10,241 bases of DNA from Dehalococcoidia bacterium (GCA_030603485.1 JAUVXS010000056.1:1-10241); one strand, 5' to 3'; shown: positions 1 to 7,324, numbered from the stretch's first letter. Notes: generated by a model from the letters alone, not told the origin. Made by a program: numbers and translations.

Positions 1-648
1 GAGCAGGCAACTGGCAAAGCCCTGGTGTATATCACGCAAGATGCCTTGCCGCTCCATGACAACTGGCTTCACAAATTGACCGATGACCTTAAAAACCCGC
101 AGGCGGCCATGGTCGTAGGTCGACAAATTGCCTGGCCAACCACCAAACTTCCTGAGAAATTCTTCTATAGCTACTACTTCCCCGAACACAGAATTGAGGT
201 GGTTCGTGACGCTTCAGACTACTACCGTGACAACATGTTCATATCCAATGTCAACTCGGCCATAAAAAGGGATGTCTGGCAGCAGTTCAAGTTCTCGGAA
301 GACATAGTTCGGGCTGAAGATAAAGAATTTGCTAAGCGCATACTGCTTGCCGGCTGGAAAATTGTCTACCGGCCGGACGCCGTGGTATATCATGCCCATA
401 ACTTCAGCCTGCGGTCTATATTCCGGAGGTCTGTAGATGTTGGCATAGCCTTAAGTCAGGGAGTGAGTGTGCCCAGGTCAAGAAATTGGGTTATTAATAG
501 GCTGGGATATTTTGCCAGGGAGGCCAGGTATATTGTGAGTAACGGAGGAGGATGGAAATGGCTGCCCTATAGTGTGGCCTATGAGACTAGCAAACTGCTG
601 GGTGTAGCCGCGGGATGGCTCAGAGGAAGAATGCCGAGAAACGTGTAG
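1..648 (+). CDS. GT2 family glycosyltransferase (rhamnosyltransferase-like), 5'-truncated
   Basis: The frame is open from base 1 and ends at TAG 646-648, giving 215 visible residues. The true start lies outside the window; a GTG at 25 falls inside the conserved core and is not a credible start. The visible part begins just before the acceptor/metal segment YITQDALP (about residues 10-17), the counterpart of the DxD region in rhamnosyltransferase-like GT2 enzymes. The later acidic motif RAEDKEFAKR (about residue 106) matches the ED motif that usually carries the catalytic base. The helical tail (KWLPYSVAYETSKLLG) is typical of this subfamily. The missing N-terminus would hold the nucleotide-binding fold. 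It probably transfers a deoxysugar such as rhamnose from a nucleotide donor onto a growing glycan at the cytoplasmic membrane face. The exact sugar cannot be read from sequence. It resembles the C-terminal GT2 domain of the protein at 4280-7324. Confidence 0.85.
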   Translation, partial: EQATGKALVYITQDALPLHDNWLHKLTDDLKNPQAAMVVGRQIAWPTTKLPEKFFYSYYFPEHRIEVVRDASDYYRDNMFISNVNSAIKRDVWQQFKFSEDIVRAEDKEFAKRILLAGWKIVYRPDAVVYHAHNFSLRSIFRRSVDVGIALSQGVSVPRSRNWVINRLGYFAREARYIVSNGGGWKWLPYSVAYETSKLLGVAAGWLRGRMPRNV

Positions 649-651
649 TGC

Positions 652-675
652 CGGGCTTTAGCCTCGCCCCTTTTT
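652..675 (+). terminator. weak intrinsic-terminator-like hairpin after the first glycosyltransferase
   Basis: Four bases after the TAG stop, CGGGC (652-656) can pair with GCCtCG (661-666, T664 bulged) around a TTTA loop. Four C and then five T residues (671-675) follow. The stem is short and the T run starts a few bases late, so this is at best a weak Rho-independent terminator. Its position between a finished gene and a new promoter supports the reading. Confidence 0.35.
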
Positions 676-678
676 CTG

Positions 679-710
679 TGTCATTGCGAGCCGAAGGCGT
701 GGCAATCTCA
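679..710. repeat. REP-like extragenic palindrome (CATTGCGAG...GCAATCTC type)
   Basis: The intergenic segment has outer arms ATTGC (683-687) and GCAAT (702-706) and an inner GCC/GGC pair around a GAA loop (690-698), so it folds into an imperfect hairpin. The flanks TGTC and CTCA and the arm sequences match a dispersed repeat type that I recall from intergenic regions of many bacterial genomes. Only one copy is in this window, so its repetitive nature is recollection and is not shown here. It lies between the weak terminator and the promoter of the exporter operon. Confidence 0.6.
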
Positions 711-728
711 AGCCTATATTCTACGGTG

Positions 729-757
729 ATGACACACAGCCTCCGAGCGTTTATAAT
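729..757 (+). promoter_or_regulatory. sigma-70-type promoter for the export/glycosyltransferase operon
   Basis: A -35 hexamer ATGACA (729-734, five of six matches to TTGACA) and a perfect -10 hexamer TATAAT (752-757) are separated by exactly 17 bases. Transcription would start at about 763-766. The wzm start codon is at 767, so the mRNA would have almost no leader. No Shine-Dalgarno sequence lies before that ATG, which fits leaderless translation. Spacing and hexamers are seen directly; promoter activity is inferred. Confidence 0.7.
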
Positions 758-766
758 AGCCATAGA

Positions 767-1519
767 ATGTGGCAACATCGAGAGTTAATCTGGAACCTTA
801 CTGTCGCTGACCTGAAAAATCGCTACCAGAACACCGCCCTTGGCTTTCTCTGGTCCTTGCTGAGCCCTCTTCTCCAGGCACTGGTCCTCTATCTTGTCTT
901 CAGGCACCTCTGGGGTCAGACAGAAAACTTTGCTGTAAACCTGCTGGTGGGCATGATGACCTATCAGTTCTTCTCGGCCGGCACTTCCTCTTCGCTGGGT
1001 GCGATATATGGCAAGTCCAGCCTGGTGACCAGAGTATATATACCCCGCCAGATACTGGTCTTGAGCAATGTCCTGCCCACCCTCATAAATTATCTGATCG
1101 CCTTTGTGGTTCTAGTGCCCCTAATATTTATCCTGGTCAGGCACCTGCCCGTCACCGTGCTCCTGTTCCCTCTGATTCACCTCATCTTCTTCTTCTTTAT
1201 TTACGGTGCCGGGTTGTTCCTTTCCTCCCTCTTCGTTTACCTCCGCGACCTCAACCAGATATGGCAGGTCGTGACCAGGGTCCTCTTCTTCTGCTCACCT
1301 GTTATGTATCCCCTGTCAATAATTCCCGCTTCTATAATGCCCTATTACCGGCTCAACCCGATAACGGAGTTTATAGTCATATACCGCGATGTAATGGTCG
1401 CCGGCAATCTGCCTTCACTGCACAGCATTGTGGTTGTCGGCGGTTTCGCCGTCACTGCCTACGTTGTGGGCAGCCTTGTCTTCAATAAATTACAGCGCCG
1501 CTTTGCCGAGGAAATGTGA
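767..1519 (+). CDS. wzm: ABC-2 type polysaccharide export permease (Wzm/KpsM/TagG family)
   Basis: A 250-residue integral membrane protein forming the channel half of an ABC exporter that moves lipid-linked polysaccharide across the cytoplasmic membrane. The N-terminus (MWQHRELIWNLTVADLKNRY) and the following ALGFLWSLLSPL are hallmarks of the family and place the start confidently at ATG 767. Six hydrophobic segments can be seen at about residues 25-45, 56-76, 103-124, 130-155, 168-188 and 220-239. The cytoplasmic-loop motif YLRDLNQIW lies at 158-166. Length is normal for the family. No ribosome-binding site precedes the ATG, and a strong promoter sits immediately upstream, so the transcript is probably leaderless. 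The stop codon overlaps the start of the ATPase gene by one base, the usual arrangement for co-translated ABC partners. Gene name is assigned by family and context; kpsM- or tagG-like naming would be equally valid. Confidence 0.93.
   Translation: MWQHRELIWNLTVADLKNRYQNTALGFLWSLLSPLLQALVLYLVFRHLWGQTENFAVNLLVGMMTYQFFSAGTSSSLGAIYGKSSLVTRVYIPRQILVLSNVLPTLINYLIAFVVLVPLIFILVRHLPVTVLLFPLIHLIFFFFIYGAGLFLSSLFVYLRDLNQIWQVVTRVLFFCSPVMYPLSIIPASIMPYYRLNPITEFIVIYRDVMVAGNLPSLHSIVVVGGFAVTAYVVGSLVFNKLQRRFAEEM
1508..1513 (+). promoter_or_regulatory. ribosome-binding site that decides the wzt start
   Basis: GAGGAA at 1508-1513 lies five bases before ATG 1519 but only two before the in-frame GTG 1516. This favours ATG 1519. 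The site lies within the last codons of wzm, indicating translational coupling. Confidence 0.65.
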
Positions 1520-2256
1520 TGAGTGCCATAACCGTCGACAACATCTCTAAGAAATTCCGCATCCCCCACGAAAAAAAGAACACGGTGCTCCAGAACATAG
1601 TCGGCCTGGTCAAAAGACAGTTCTCCTACGAAGAGTTCTGGGCGCTGAAGGACATCAGCTTCGAGGTCAACAAAGGCGAAGCCCTGGGCATAATTGGCAG
1701 GAACGGTTCCGGCAAGAGCACACTGCTCAAAATAATGGCCCGGGTCTTATACCCCGATAGCGGCTCGGTTACCATGAACGGCAAGGTGGCCTCCTTTCTC
1801 CAGTTGGGCGTTGGCTTTCAGCAGGAGCTTACTGCCCGGGAGAACATTTACATCTACTCCTCCATCCTGGGTCTGAAACGCAGGCAGGTGAACAGCATAT
1901 ACGATGAAATCTTCGACTTTGCCGAGCTCAAGAAGTTTGAACACATGAAGCTGAAGAACTTCTCCTCCGGCATGAGCATGCGGTTAGCCCTTTCCACCGC
2001 CATCCATGCCAACCCCGACACTATGCTCATAGACGAGGTCTTCGCCGTAGGTGATGAAGCCTTCAAGAGAAAATGCGCGGACAAGATGGACCAGTTCAAA
2101 GCGGAGGGCAAGACCATAGTTTTTGTCTCCCACGCCTTGAATACCGTGAAGGAGCTGTGCCAGCGGACGATGTTGCTAAATGAGGGGCAGATTGTTACCA
2201 TGGGTGATACCGAAAAGGTAATAGACCACTATCTGGCGATGCTGCAGGAGAAGTAA
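1519..2256 (+). CDS. wzt: polysaccharide ABC exporter ATP-binding protein, short form without carbohydrate-binding domain
   Basis: The 245-residue ATPase of the exporter. Counting from ATG 1519, the sequence shows Walker A GRNGSGKST (60-68), Q-loop Gln95, an ABC signature in the form NFSSGMSMR (147-155), Walker B TMLID with catalytic Glu173 (168-173), a D-loop region AVGDEAF, and H-loop His205. The FSSGM signature variant and the AVGDEAF run are typical of Wzt/KpsT/TagH rather than of drug or peptide exporters. The protein ends soon after the ATPase core, so the C-terminal carbohydrate-binding domain of E. coli O8/O9a-type Wzt (about 400 residues or more) is absent. The start is chosen on Shine-Dalgarno spacing; GTG 1516 would add one residue. 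It overlaps wzm by one base and must pair with it. Confidence 0.93.
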   Translation: MSAITVDNISKKFRIPHEKKNTVLQNIVGLVKRQFSYEEFWALKDISFEVNKGEALGIIGRNGSGKSTLLKIMARVLYPDSGSVTMNGKVASFLQLGVGFQQELTARENIYIYSSILGLKRRQVNSIYDEIFDFAELKKFEHMKLKNFSSGMSMRLALSTAIHANPDTMLIDEVFAVGDEAFKRKCADKMDQFKAEGKTIVFVSHALNTVKELCQRTMLLNEGQIVTMGDTEKVIDHYLAMLQEK

Positions 2257-2268
2257 CCAGGGTGCTTG

Positions 2269-4278
2269 ATGGAAGCGGTTTCGATTAAAGATTTTGGTCG
2301 CATAGATTCAATATTCCTTGCGCATTCTAGTAATGACATTATACGTTTTCAGGCTTCATCGGGAGGGTTCATTAAGAGTTTCCTGGTTTATCTCCTGGAA
2401 TCTCTGACTGTTGATTTTGTAGTAATAACAAGAACGGGAGGTTCAAGCACCCCATTACTTCCTGAAACAATAATAACTGACTCCAAGGAGGATATTCTAT
2501 CCACACGTGCGAATTCTGTTTACGCGGTCAATAATCCTTTTCCCGCCCTTAAAGAACTCGCTTACGATAAGAAATATGCCTTTGTCGGACTGCCCTGCCA
2601 TGTTAGAAATCTAAGAGCATTGCAGAAAAAGGGCAAACATAGAAACATTGTGATTGTTATTGGCCTATTCTGTAATCATACTCCAAATATTGAATTCACA
2701 AGAGGCATTTTACAGAAATTGAATGTGAAAGAGCATGATGTTCAACAAATCGAATACAGGGGGAGTGGCTGGCCGGGTGGATTCACAGCCTGCCTGGAAA
2801 ACGGACAAAAAAAGTTCATAGCTCTGCAAGACTACTGGTCTAATGACCTGAACAACGGCCCGGAGGCGTGCAAATACTGCTCAGAAATAGCAGAAGATGC
2901 CGATATTTACGTGGGAGACCCCTGGAATTTAAAGCTCGAAGGAACAGATTCCAAGGGCACGAGTTTAGTTATCTGCAGGAATAGTCAGGCCAGTAGATTA
3001 GTTAGGAAAGCGGCTGAACTGGGTTATATCAAGATATACAAATGCAGCCAAGAGAAGCTGATTCAGTCACAGGGATACCACATAGAGGAAAAGATTAAGA
3101 GAGGGTCCAGGAAGATTGGCGACATGAAATCCAGCAAATTCTTTGATATGGCAAAAAGACTACTTAATCTAGTGGTACACCCGGTATTAGGTTACCATGT
3201 CGCCGTAAATATATTAAGAGCCATATTGAATAGATCTAAACATCGTGTAGCGGGTTATCATACCGCCATAAGTATATTCAAAGCCAAACTGAATAAATCT
3301 AAACATTTAATTAATTTGTTAAAAGAACCAGATCATTTTACTCTAACTAATGTGGCATGCAGGGTACCCATCATCAACAGGTTACTAAAGAGGGTTTTTT
3401 CAAACAGGGTTTTAATATGGTATTGGAGGGAGGAGAGAAAACACATAAATTTTGGAGATTATATCGCTGAAGTGCTCGTGAAGAAATTTGGATACAAGAC
3501 CGTAAACTACTGTAATGCAAGTTTGTTGAATATCCTGGCCAATTATGATTTTTGCCTGCTTATCATTGGTTCGGAGCTTCATAAGAGCATGGTGGACCAG
3601 CTAAATGTGCCGGAACTGTATATATGGGGTCAAGGGAAGGGGAAGGGTGAATTCTTTGATATCACTAGCGAGCCATATTCCAAGAAAGTCAGAATTTTTG
3701 CCGTTAGAGGACCTCATACAATCAGACAATTGAACTTGGATGAACGAACGCCACTAGGAGACCCTGCCCTTTTAATGCCAATGTTCTTTACGATTAGAAA
3801 GAATCCTTCGCAATACAAGATAACCTACATACCTCATTGGTCAAATAGAACGGGCTGGGATATTAAGAAAGACGAACTTGGAGCGGAGAGATTTGTTGAT
3901 ATAATGTGTATCAGAAGAAGGTTTTGGTCGAAACTTAGAGAAATAGTATCATCAAAATTTGTTCTAACCAATAGCTTTCATACGGCAATTATCTGCCATG
4001 CCTACGGAACACCCTGGGCATTATGTCTGGCTGATGGAGATGAATTGAACTTCCCGGATAAATGGAAGGATTTTTTTGAATTTCTGGGTATTGAGCACAA
4101 ACCAGTGGCTGTAAGAAATTACGCAGAAGGTTTACAATGGTGGGATGATGTTGGGTCAAAAGCCAAAACGAGAGATTCATTACCGCTACTGGACTCCTTT
4201 CCCTTGCCGTTTAAGAACAGAAGGATACAGACCACTATCAGCAAGATGAAATCTAATTTACCCACTGCAGAGGAATAG
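2269..4278 (+). CDS. fusion of FrhB/FdhB-like iron-sulfur flavoprotein domain and polysaccharide pyruvyl transferase
   Basis: A 669-residue two-domain protein (numbering from ATG 2269; TTG 2266 would leave only one base after the AGGGTG ribosome-binding site). The N-terminal domain, about 1-290, is of the coenzyme F420 hydrogenase/dehydrogenase beta-subunit family: SGGF (31-34), FVGLPCHV (Cys110), GLFCNH (Cys135), CKYC (Cys201, Cys204) and ADIYVGDPW (209-219). These cysteines are candidate cluster ligands. The 2x[4Fe-4S] ferredoxin often found before this domain is missing. The C-terminal domain, from about 381, is a polysaccharide pyruvyl transferase: NFGD (394-397), FAVRG, LGDPALL (Gly497-Asp498-Pro499) and VLTNSFHT (His571). 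That family moves pyruvate from PEP onto sugars as ketals. A diverged tandem repeat (305-346) lies in the linker. The gene is AT-richer than wzm/wzt in sampled lines, suggesting separate acquisition. The joint reaction is unknown; F420 use should not be assumed. Confidence 0.85.
   Translation: MEAVSIKDFGRIDSIFLAHSSNDIIRFQASSGGFIKSFLVYLLESLTVDFVVITRTGGSSTPLLPETIITDSKEDILSTRANSVYAVNNPFPALKELAYDKKYAFVGLPCHVRNLRALQKKGKHRNIVIVIGLFCNHTPNIEFTRGILQKLNVKEHDVQQIEYRGSGWPGGFTACLENGQKKFIALQDYWSNDLNNGPEACKYCSEIAEDADIYVGDPWNLKLEGTDSKGTSLVICRNSQASRLVRKAAELGYIKIYKCSQEKLIQSQGYHIEEKIKRGSRKIGDMKSSKFFDMAKRLLNLVVHPVLGYHVAVNILRAILNRSKHRVAGYHTAISIFKAKLNKSKHLINLLKEPDHFTLTNVACRVPIINRLLKRVFSNRVLIWYWREERKHINFGDYIAEVLVKKFGYKTVNYCNASLLNILANYDFCLLIIGSELHKSMVDQLNVPELYIWGQGKGKGEFFDITSEPYSKKVRIFAVRGPHTIRQLNLDERTPLGDPALLMPMFFTIRKNPSQYKITYIPHWSNRTGWDIKKDELGAERFVDIMCIRRRFWSKLREIVSSKFVLTNSFHTAIICHAYGTPWALCLADGDELNFPDKWKDFFEFLGIEHKPVAVRNYAEGLQWWDDVGSKAKTRDSLPLLDSFPLPFKNRRIQTTISKMKSNLPTAEE
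3181..3306 (+). repeat. in-frame 63-bp tandem duplication in the linker of the fusion protein
   Basis: Two adjacent 63-base units, 3181-3243 and 3244-3306, encode residues 305-325 and 326-346. A hand alignment without gaps gives 48 of 63 identical bases and 12 of 21 identical residues. Shared core residues are GYHxA, then IxxA, then LN and SKH. The unit is basic and amphipathic-looking and sits between the FrhB-like and pyruvyl transferase domains. The divergence shows that the duplication is not recent. Confidence 0.8.
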
Positions 4279-4279
4279 A

Positions 4280-7200
4280 GTGACAGAACAAAATCCATTA
4301 GTTTCCGTCATAATAGTGACGCATAACCGCGCGGAACTATTAACCACCAGGGCTATTCCATCGGTATTAAGCCAGACCTGTCAGAACTTCGAGATAATCG
4401 TTGTCGCCGACAGGTGCACGGATGATACGAAGGACAGAGTTCAAAAGATAAAAGACCCGAGAATAAAATTCATAGAGCTTACAGATAGACCGCCACTGCC
4501 GGAAGATTTGCATGCCAGATGGCGGGTAGCTGCGTCTGCGCCCCGTAATAAAGGCTTTGAAATGGCGAGAGGAGAATGGATTACTCAATTAGACGACGAT
4601 GACGAATTTACGCCCAACCATATTGAGATACTATTACAAAGAGCACTCATGGGATATGATTTCGTGTATGGAAACATTCTGGCAGTAGAACCGAATGGTG
4701 AACAAATGGTACTCGGGAAGTATCCTCCGGAGCCCGGTCAGATCGGCACGTCTTCTTTCATTTTGAGTTCGAAGTATAAGAACATCAAGTTCAATACTGA
4801 CCCCGCTGCTACCTGGGAGCCAGAAGACTGGAACTTCTGTCGAAGAGTAATAGAAGCAAGAGCCAAGGTATCTTATATCAACGAAGTCGTTTATATTCAT
4901 TATAGGCCGATGTACGCTTGGGAAAAGCTTGAATGGACAGGCGAGAGGTTTTTGCCCTGGATAGAGGGGGCACAGATTAATTATGAGCACCTTCATCGGT
5001 ATGCTTTTGCTGCTCATTTTGTGAAGGGTAAAAAGGTGTTGGACCTTGCCTGTGGCGAAGGCTATGGCACAAATATGTTGGCCAGAGAAGCCGCATACGT
5101 TGCCGGCGTAGAAATTGATAAAACAACCGTACAATACGCCAGAAGCAGGTACATAAAAGATAACCTGGAGTTTATAGAAGGCTCTATACTCGCTGTGCCT
5201 ATAGAGGGTGAGAAGAAGTTTGATGTAGCTGTCTGCTTCGAAGCTATTGAACACATAGCAGGGCATGATAAGCTTCTATCTGAAGTAAAGAGGCTGCTTA
5301 AAGACGACGGCTTATTTATAGTTTCAACGCCTAACAAGGCGGTCTACACAGATGAGCCTGATTATCATAATCCCTTCCACGTAAAAGAGCTCGATTTTGA
5401 GGAATTCAGCAGTTTACTGAGGCGGTACTTCAAGCATATGCGTATGTTTGGTCAACGAGTTTATGCCGGCTCAAATATGTGGAGTATCCACGAGCACAAA
5501 TCCCGCGGTTATGCAGAGGAAGTTGTCAAGAAGGGAGACATGGAATTCTATTTTACGGAAAGAACTAACAAAGAGCCTGTCTACTTCATAGCTCTGGCTT
5601 CAAACGCTAGTTTAAAGCCATCGATATCCTTAACTGATAGCTGGTTGACGGATGCTTCCAACGTATTCTTTAATGATTATGAGAGGCAACTGCAGGACAA
5701 AGACGCCCGGATAAGCTCTCTTGAGACAAGCCTCCAGGAAAAGGTCGCCCAGATGAATAGCCTGAAATATCAGGTAGATAGCCTGGAATTTCAGATACAG
5801 CAGATTCAGCACAGTATACCCATGCAGCTTGCGAAAAGGTTTGAGAGGATGGCTGACAAATTGCTGCCGCCCTGGACGCGCAGGCGCGACCTGTATTTGC
5901 TTGGACTGATGGGCGCCAGGGTTATGGTCAACGAAGGATTTCGCGCTTTTTGGAGCAGAGCCTTCAGATTCATCAAGAGTCGCGGGGCTTTGTATCTTCT
6001 GAAAACGGGATGGTCCAAACTCGGTTCGAAAAGGGTGCACCACCTTCACAAACCGGTGGTTCCTCATCTGAAACTAACAACGTCGGAAGACGTGGGCATA
6101 GCACCGTCTGAAAGTGATACGATTTCTGTGGTTATCCCCACGAAGAATGGCGGTGGCGACTTTGAACTGCTCCTATCAGCACTAAACCAGCAGAAGGGGC
6201 TAAAGAATTTAGAGGTCATAGTCGTAGATTCAGGCAGCTCGGATGGAACTGTAAGCATCGCCAGAGCGCATGGTGCCGAAGTATTGGAAATCTTACCGGA
6301 GGAATTCTCGCATTCACACGCAAGAAACCTTGGGGCAGAGAAGGCGACAGGGAACTACTTGTTCTTCACAGTCCAGGACGCGCTGCCGTCATCTAATGTT
6401 TTTCTTTCCAAGCTCCTGGCCGCTCTCAAGAACAATGATGTGGTAGCCGTTTCCTGCGCTGAGTTCCCAAAGGAAGATGTTGACCTGTTCTACAGGACGA
6501 TTAACTGGTATCACTATAGTGAGTTTCTAGACGTTTCCGAGAACGATAAAGTTATGCAGCTACCTAAAGTGAAGAACTATGAGACTCTGCGGAAGAATGC
6601 CCAGCTGTCAGATATAGCCTGTCTCCTGCCTAAAGAAATCTTTCTAAAATATAAATATAGCCGCCAGTATGCTGAAGACCTGGATTTGGGTTTAAGACTT
6701 ATAGAAGATGGCTATAAACTGGCGCTCTTGGGTTCCGTTAAGGTTATACATTCCCACAATCGATCCGCCTACTATTGGCTCAAGAGGGGCTATGTAGATG
6801 CGCTAAGCCTGGTCGACGTTTTCCCGAGCTACCAGGTACCCAAGGTTGGTGAACAGCAAGTATTGAGGGGCATTTTGTTAGCGTATCATTCGCTGGCATC
6901 GCTCATTAATGAGGACCTCAAACAAATTAGGCACCCGATAGGACTAGACATGTTATTTGATCTTGTGGGCAAGAAGCTTGATCTGCACGCTAATCTCAGG
7001 TCTCTCCCCGCTGGTCTTCCAGATACACCATATACAGACAATAACCTCAAAGGTTTCCTGGAAAGGGTCCTCAGGTCTAACCGTGTTGACCGGGAGGGGA
7101 CTCCAGACGACAACGCCATTTGTCAGGGCGTCTTGAGGCAAATGAACTTAGTAAGGCAATATATGGAGCAGCCATACCCGCTTGCCGATAGCGTTGTACT

Positions 7201-7324
7201 GGAAGACCTCAACTCCTGCCTTTTGAAGACCTATGCTCACAAGTGCGGCGCCTATCTTGCGTTCCTATATCTAAATGGGGGCAATGTTGCCGAGTGGGAT
7301 AACGAACTGAGGGAAGGAATATAG
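4280..7324 (+). CDS. multidomain GT2 / SAM-methyltransferase / coiled-coil / GT2 glycosyltransferase
   Basis: A 1014-residue cytoplasmic polysaccharide assembly enzyme. It starts at GTG 4280, with GAGG (4270-4273) six bases upstream. Module 1 (about 7-215) is a GT2 fold: VSVIIVTHNR, VVADRCTDD, an aspartate run LDDDDEF (Asp105-108) for nucleotide-sugar and metal binding, and EPEDW further on. Module 2 (about 220-445) is a class I methyltransferase introduced by TGERFLPW and EHLHRYAFA, with the SAM loop VLDLACGEGYG (253-263), acidic GVEID, and STPNK. A heptad-rich coiled coil follows (about 465-513). After a basic linker comes module 3 (about 615-840), a rhamnosyltransferase-like GT2 with ISVVIPTKN (615-623), VQDALP (698-703) and YAEDLDLG (797-804). 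About 150 C-terminal residues are helical and of unknown role. It follows the pyruvyl-transferase fusion by one base and abuts the next start directly. The methyltransferase probably methylates a sugar; the position is unknown. Confidence 0.9.
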   Translation: MTEQNPLVSVIIVTHNRAELLTTRAIPSVLSQTCQNFEIIVVADRCTDDTKDRVQKIKDPRIKFIELTDRPPLPEDLHARWRVAASAPRNKGFEMARGEWITQLDDDDEFTPNHIEILLQRALMGYDFVYGNILAVEPNGEQMVLGKYPPEPGQIGTSSFILSSKYKNIKFNTDPAATWEPEDWNFCRRVIEARAKVSYINEVVYIHYRPMYAWEKLEWTGERFLPWIEGAQINYEHLHRYAFAAHFVKGKKVLDLACGEGYGTNMLAREAAYVAGVEIDKTTVQYARSRYIKDNLEFIEGSILAVPIEGEKKFDVAVCFEAIEHIAGHDKLLSEVKRLLKDDGLFIVSTPNKAVYTDEPDYHNPFHVKELDFEEFSSLLRRYFKHMRMFGQRVYAGSNMWSIHEHKSRGYAEEVVKKGDMEFYFTERTNKEPVYFIALASNASLKPSISLTDSWLTDASNVFFNDYERQLQDKDARISSLETSLQEKVAQMNSLKYQVDSLEFQIQQIQHSIPMQLAKRFERMADKLLPPWTRRRDLYLLGLMGARVMVNEGFRAFWSRAFRFIKSRGALYLLKTGWSKLGSKRVHHLHKPVVPHLKLTTSEDVGIAPSESDTISVVIPTKNGGGDFELLLSALNQQKGLKNLEVIVVDSGSSDGTVSIARAHGAEVLEILPEEFSHSHARNLGAEKATGNYLFFTVQDALPSSNVFLSKLLAALKNNDVVAVSCAEFPKEDVDLFYRTINWYHYSEFLDVSENDKVMQLPKVKNYETLRKNAQLSDIACLLPKEIFLKYKYSRQYAEDLDLGLRLIEDGYKLALLGSVKVIHSHNRSAYYWLKRGYVDALSLVDVFPSYQVPKVGEQQVLRGILLAYHSLASLINEDLKQIRHPIGLDMLFDLVGKKLDLHANLRSLPAGLPDTPYTDNNLKGFLERVLRSNRVDREGTPDDNAICQGVLRQMNLVRQYMEQPYPLADSVVLEDLNSCLLKTYAHKCGAYLAFLYLNGGNVAEWDNELREGI

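Noticed and set aside
25..27. GTG as the start of the first glycosyltransferase
   Set aside because: The frame is open to base 1 and the conserved QDALP core begins a few residues later, so the gene is truncated by the window edge and does not start here.
1516..1518. GTG as the start of wzt
   Set aside because: It lies only two bases from the GAGGAA ribosome-binding site; ATG 1519 has five-base spacing and the usual TGATG overlap.
2266..2268. TTG as the start of the fusion gene
   Set aside because: It is a rare start codon only one base from the AGGGTG site; the adjacent ATG 2269 is better placed.
4634..5266. Long open frame of 210 codons on the - strand
   Set aside because: It lies wholly inside the glycosyltransferase/methyltransferase gene on the + strand, which has clear family motifs; the antisense translation resembles no known family.
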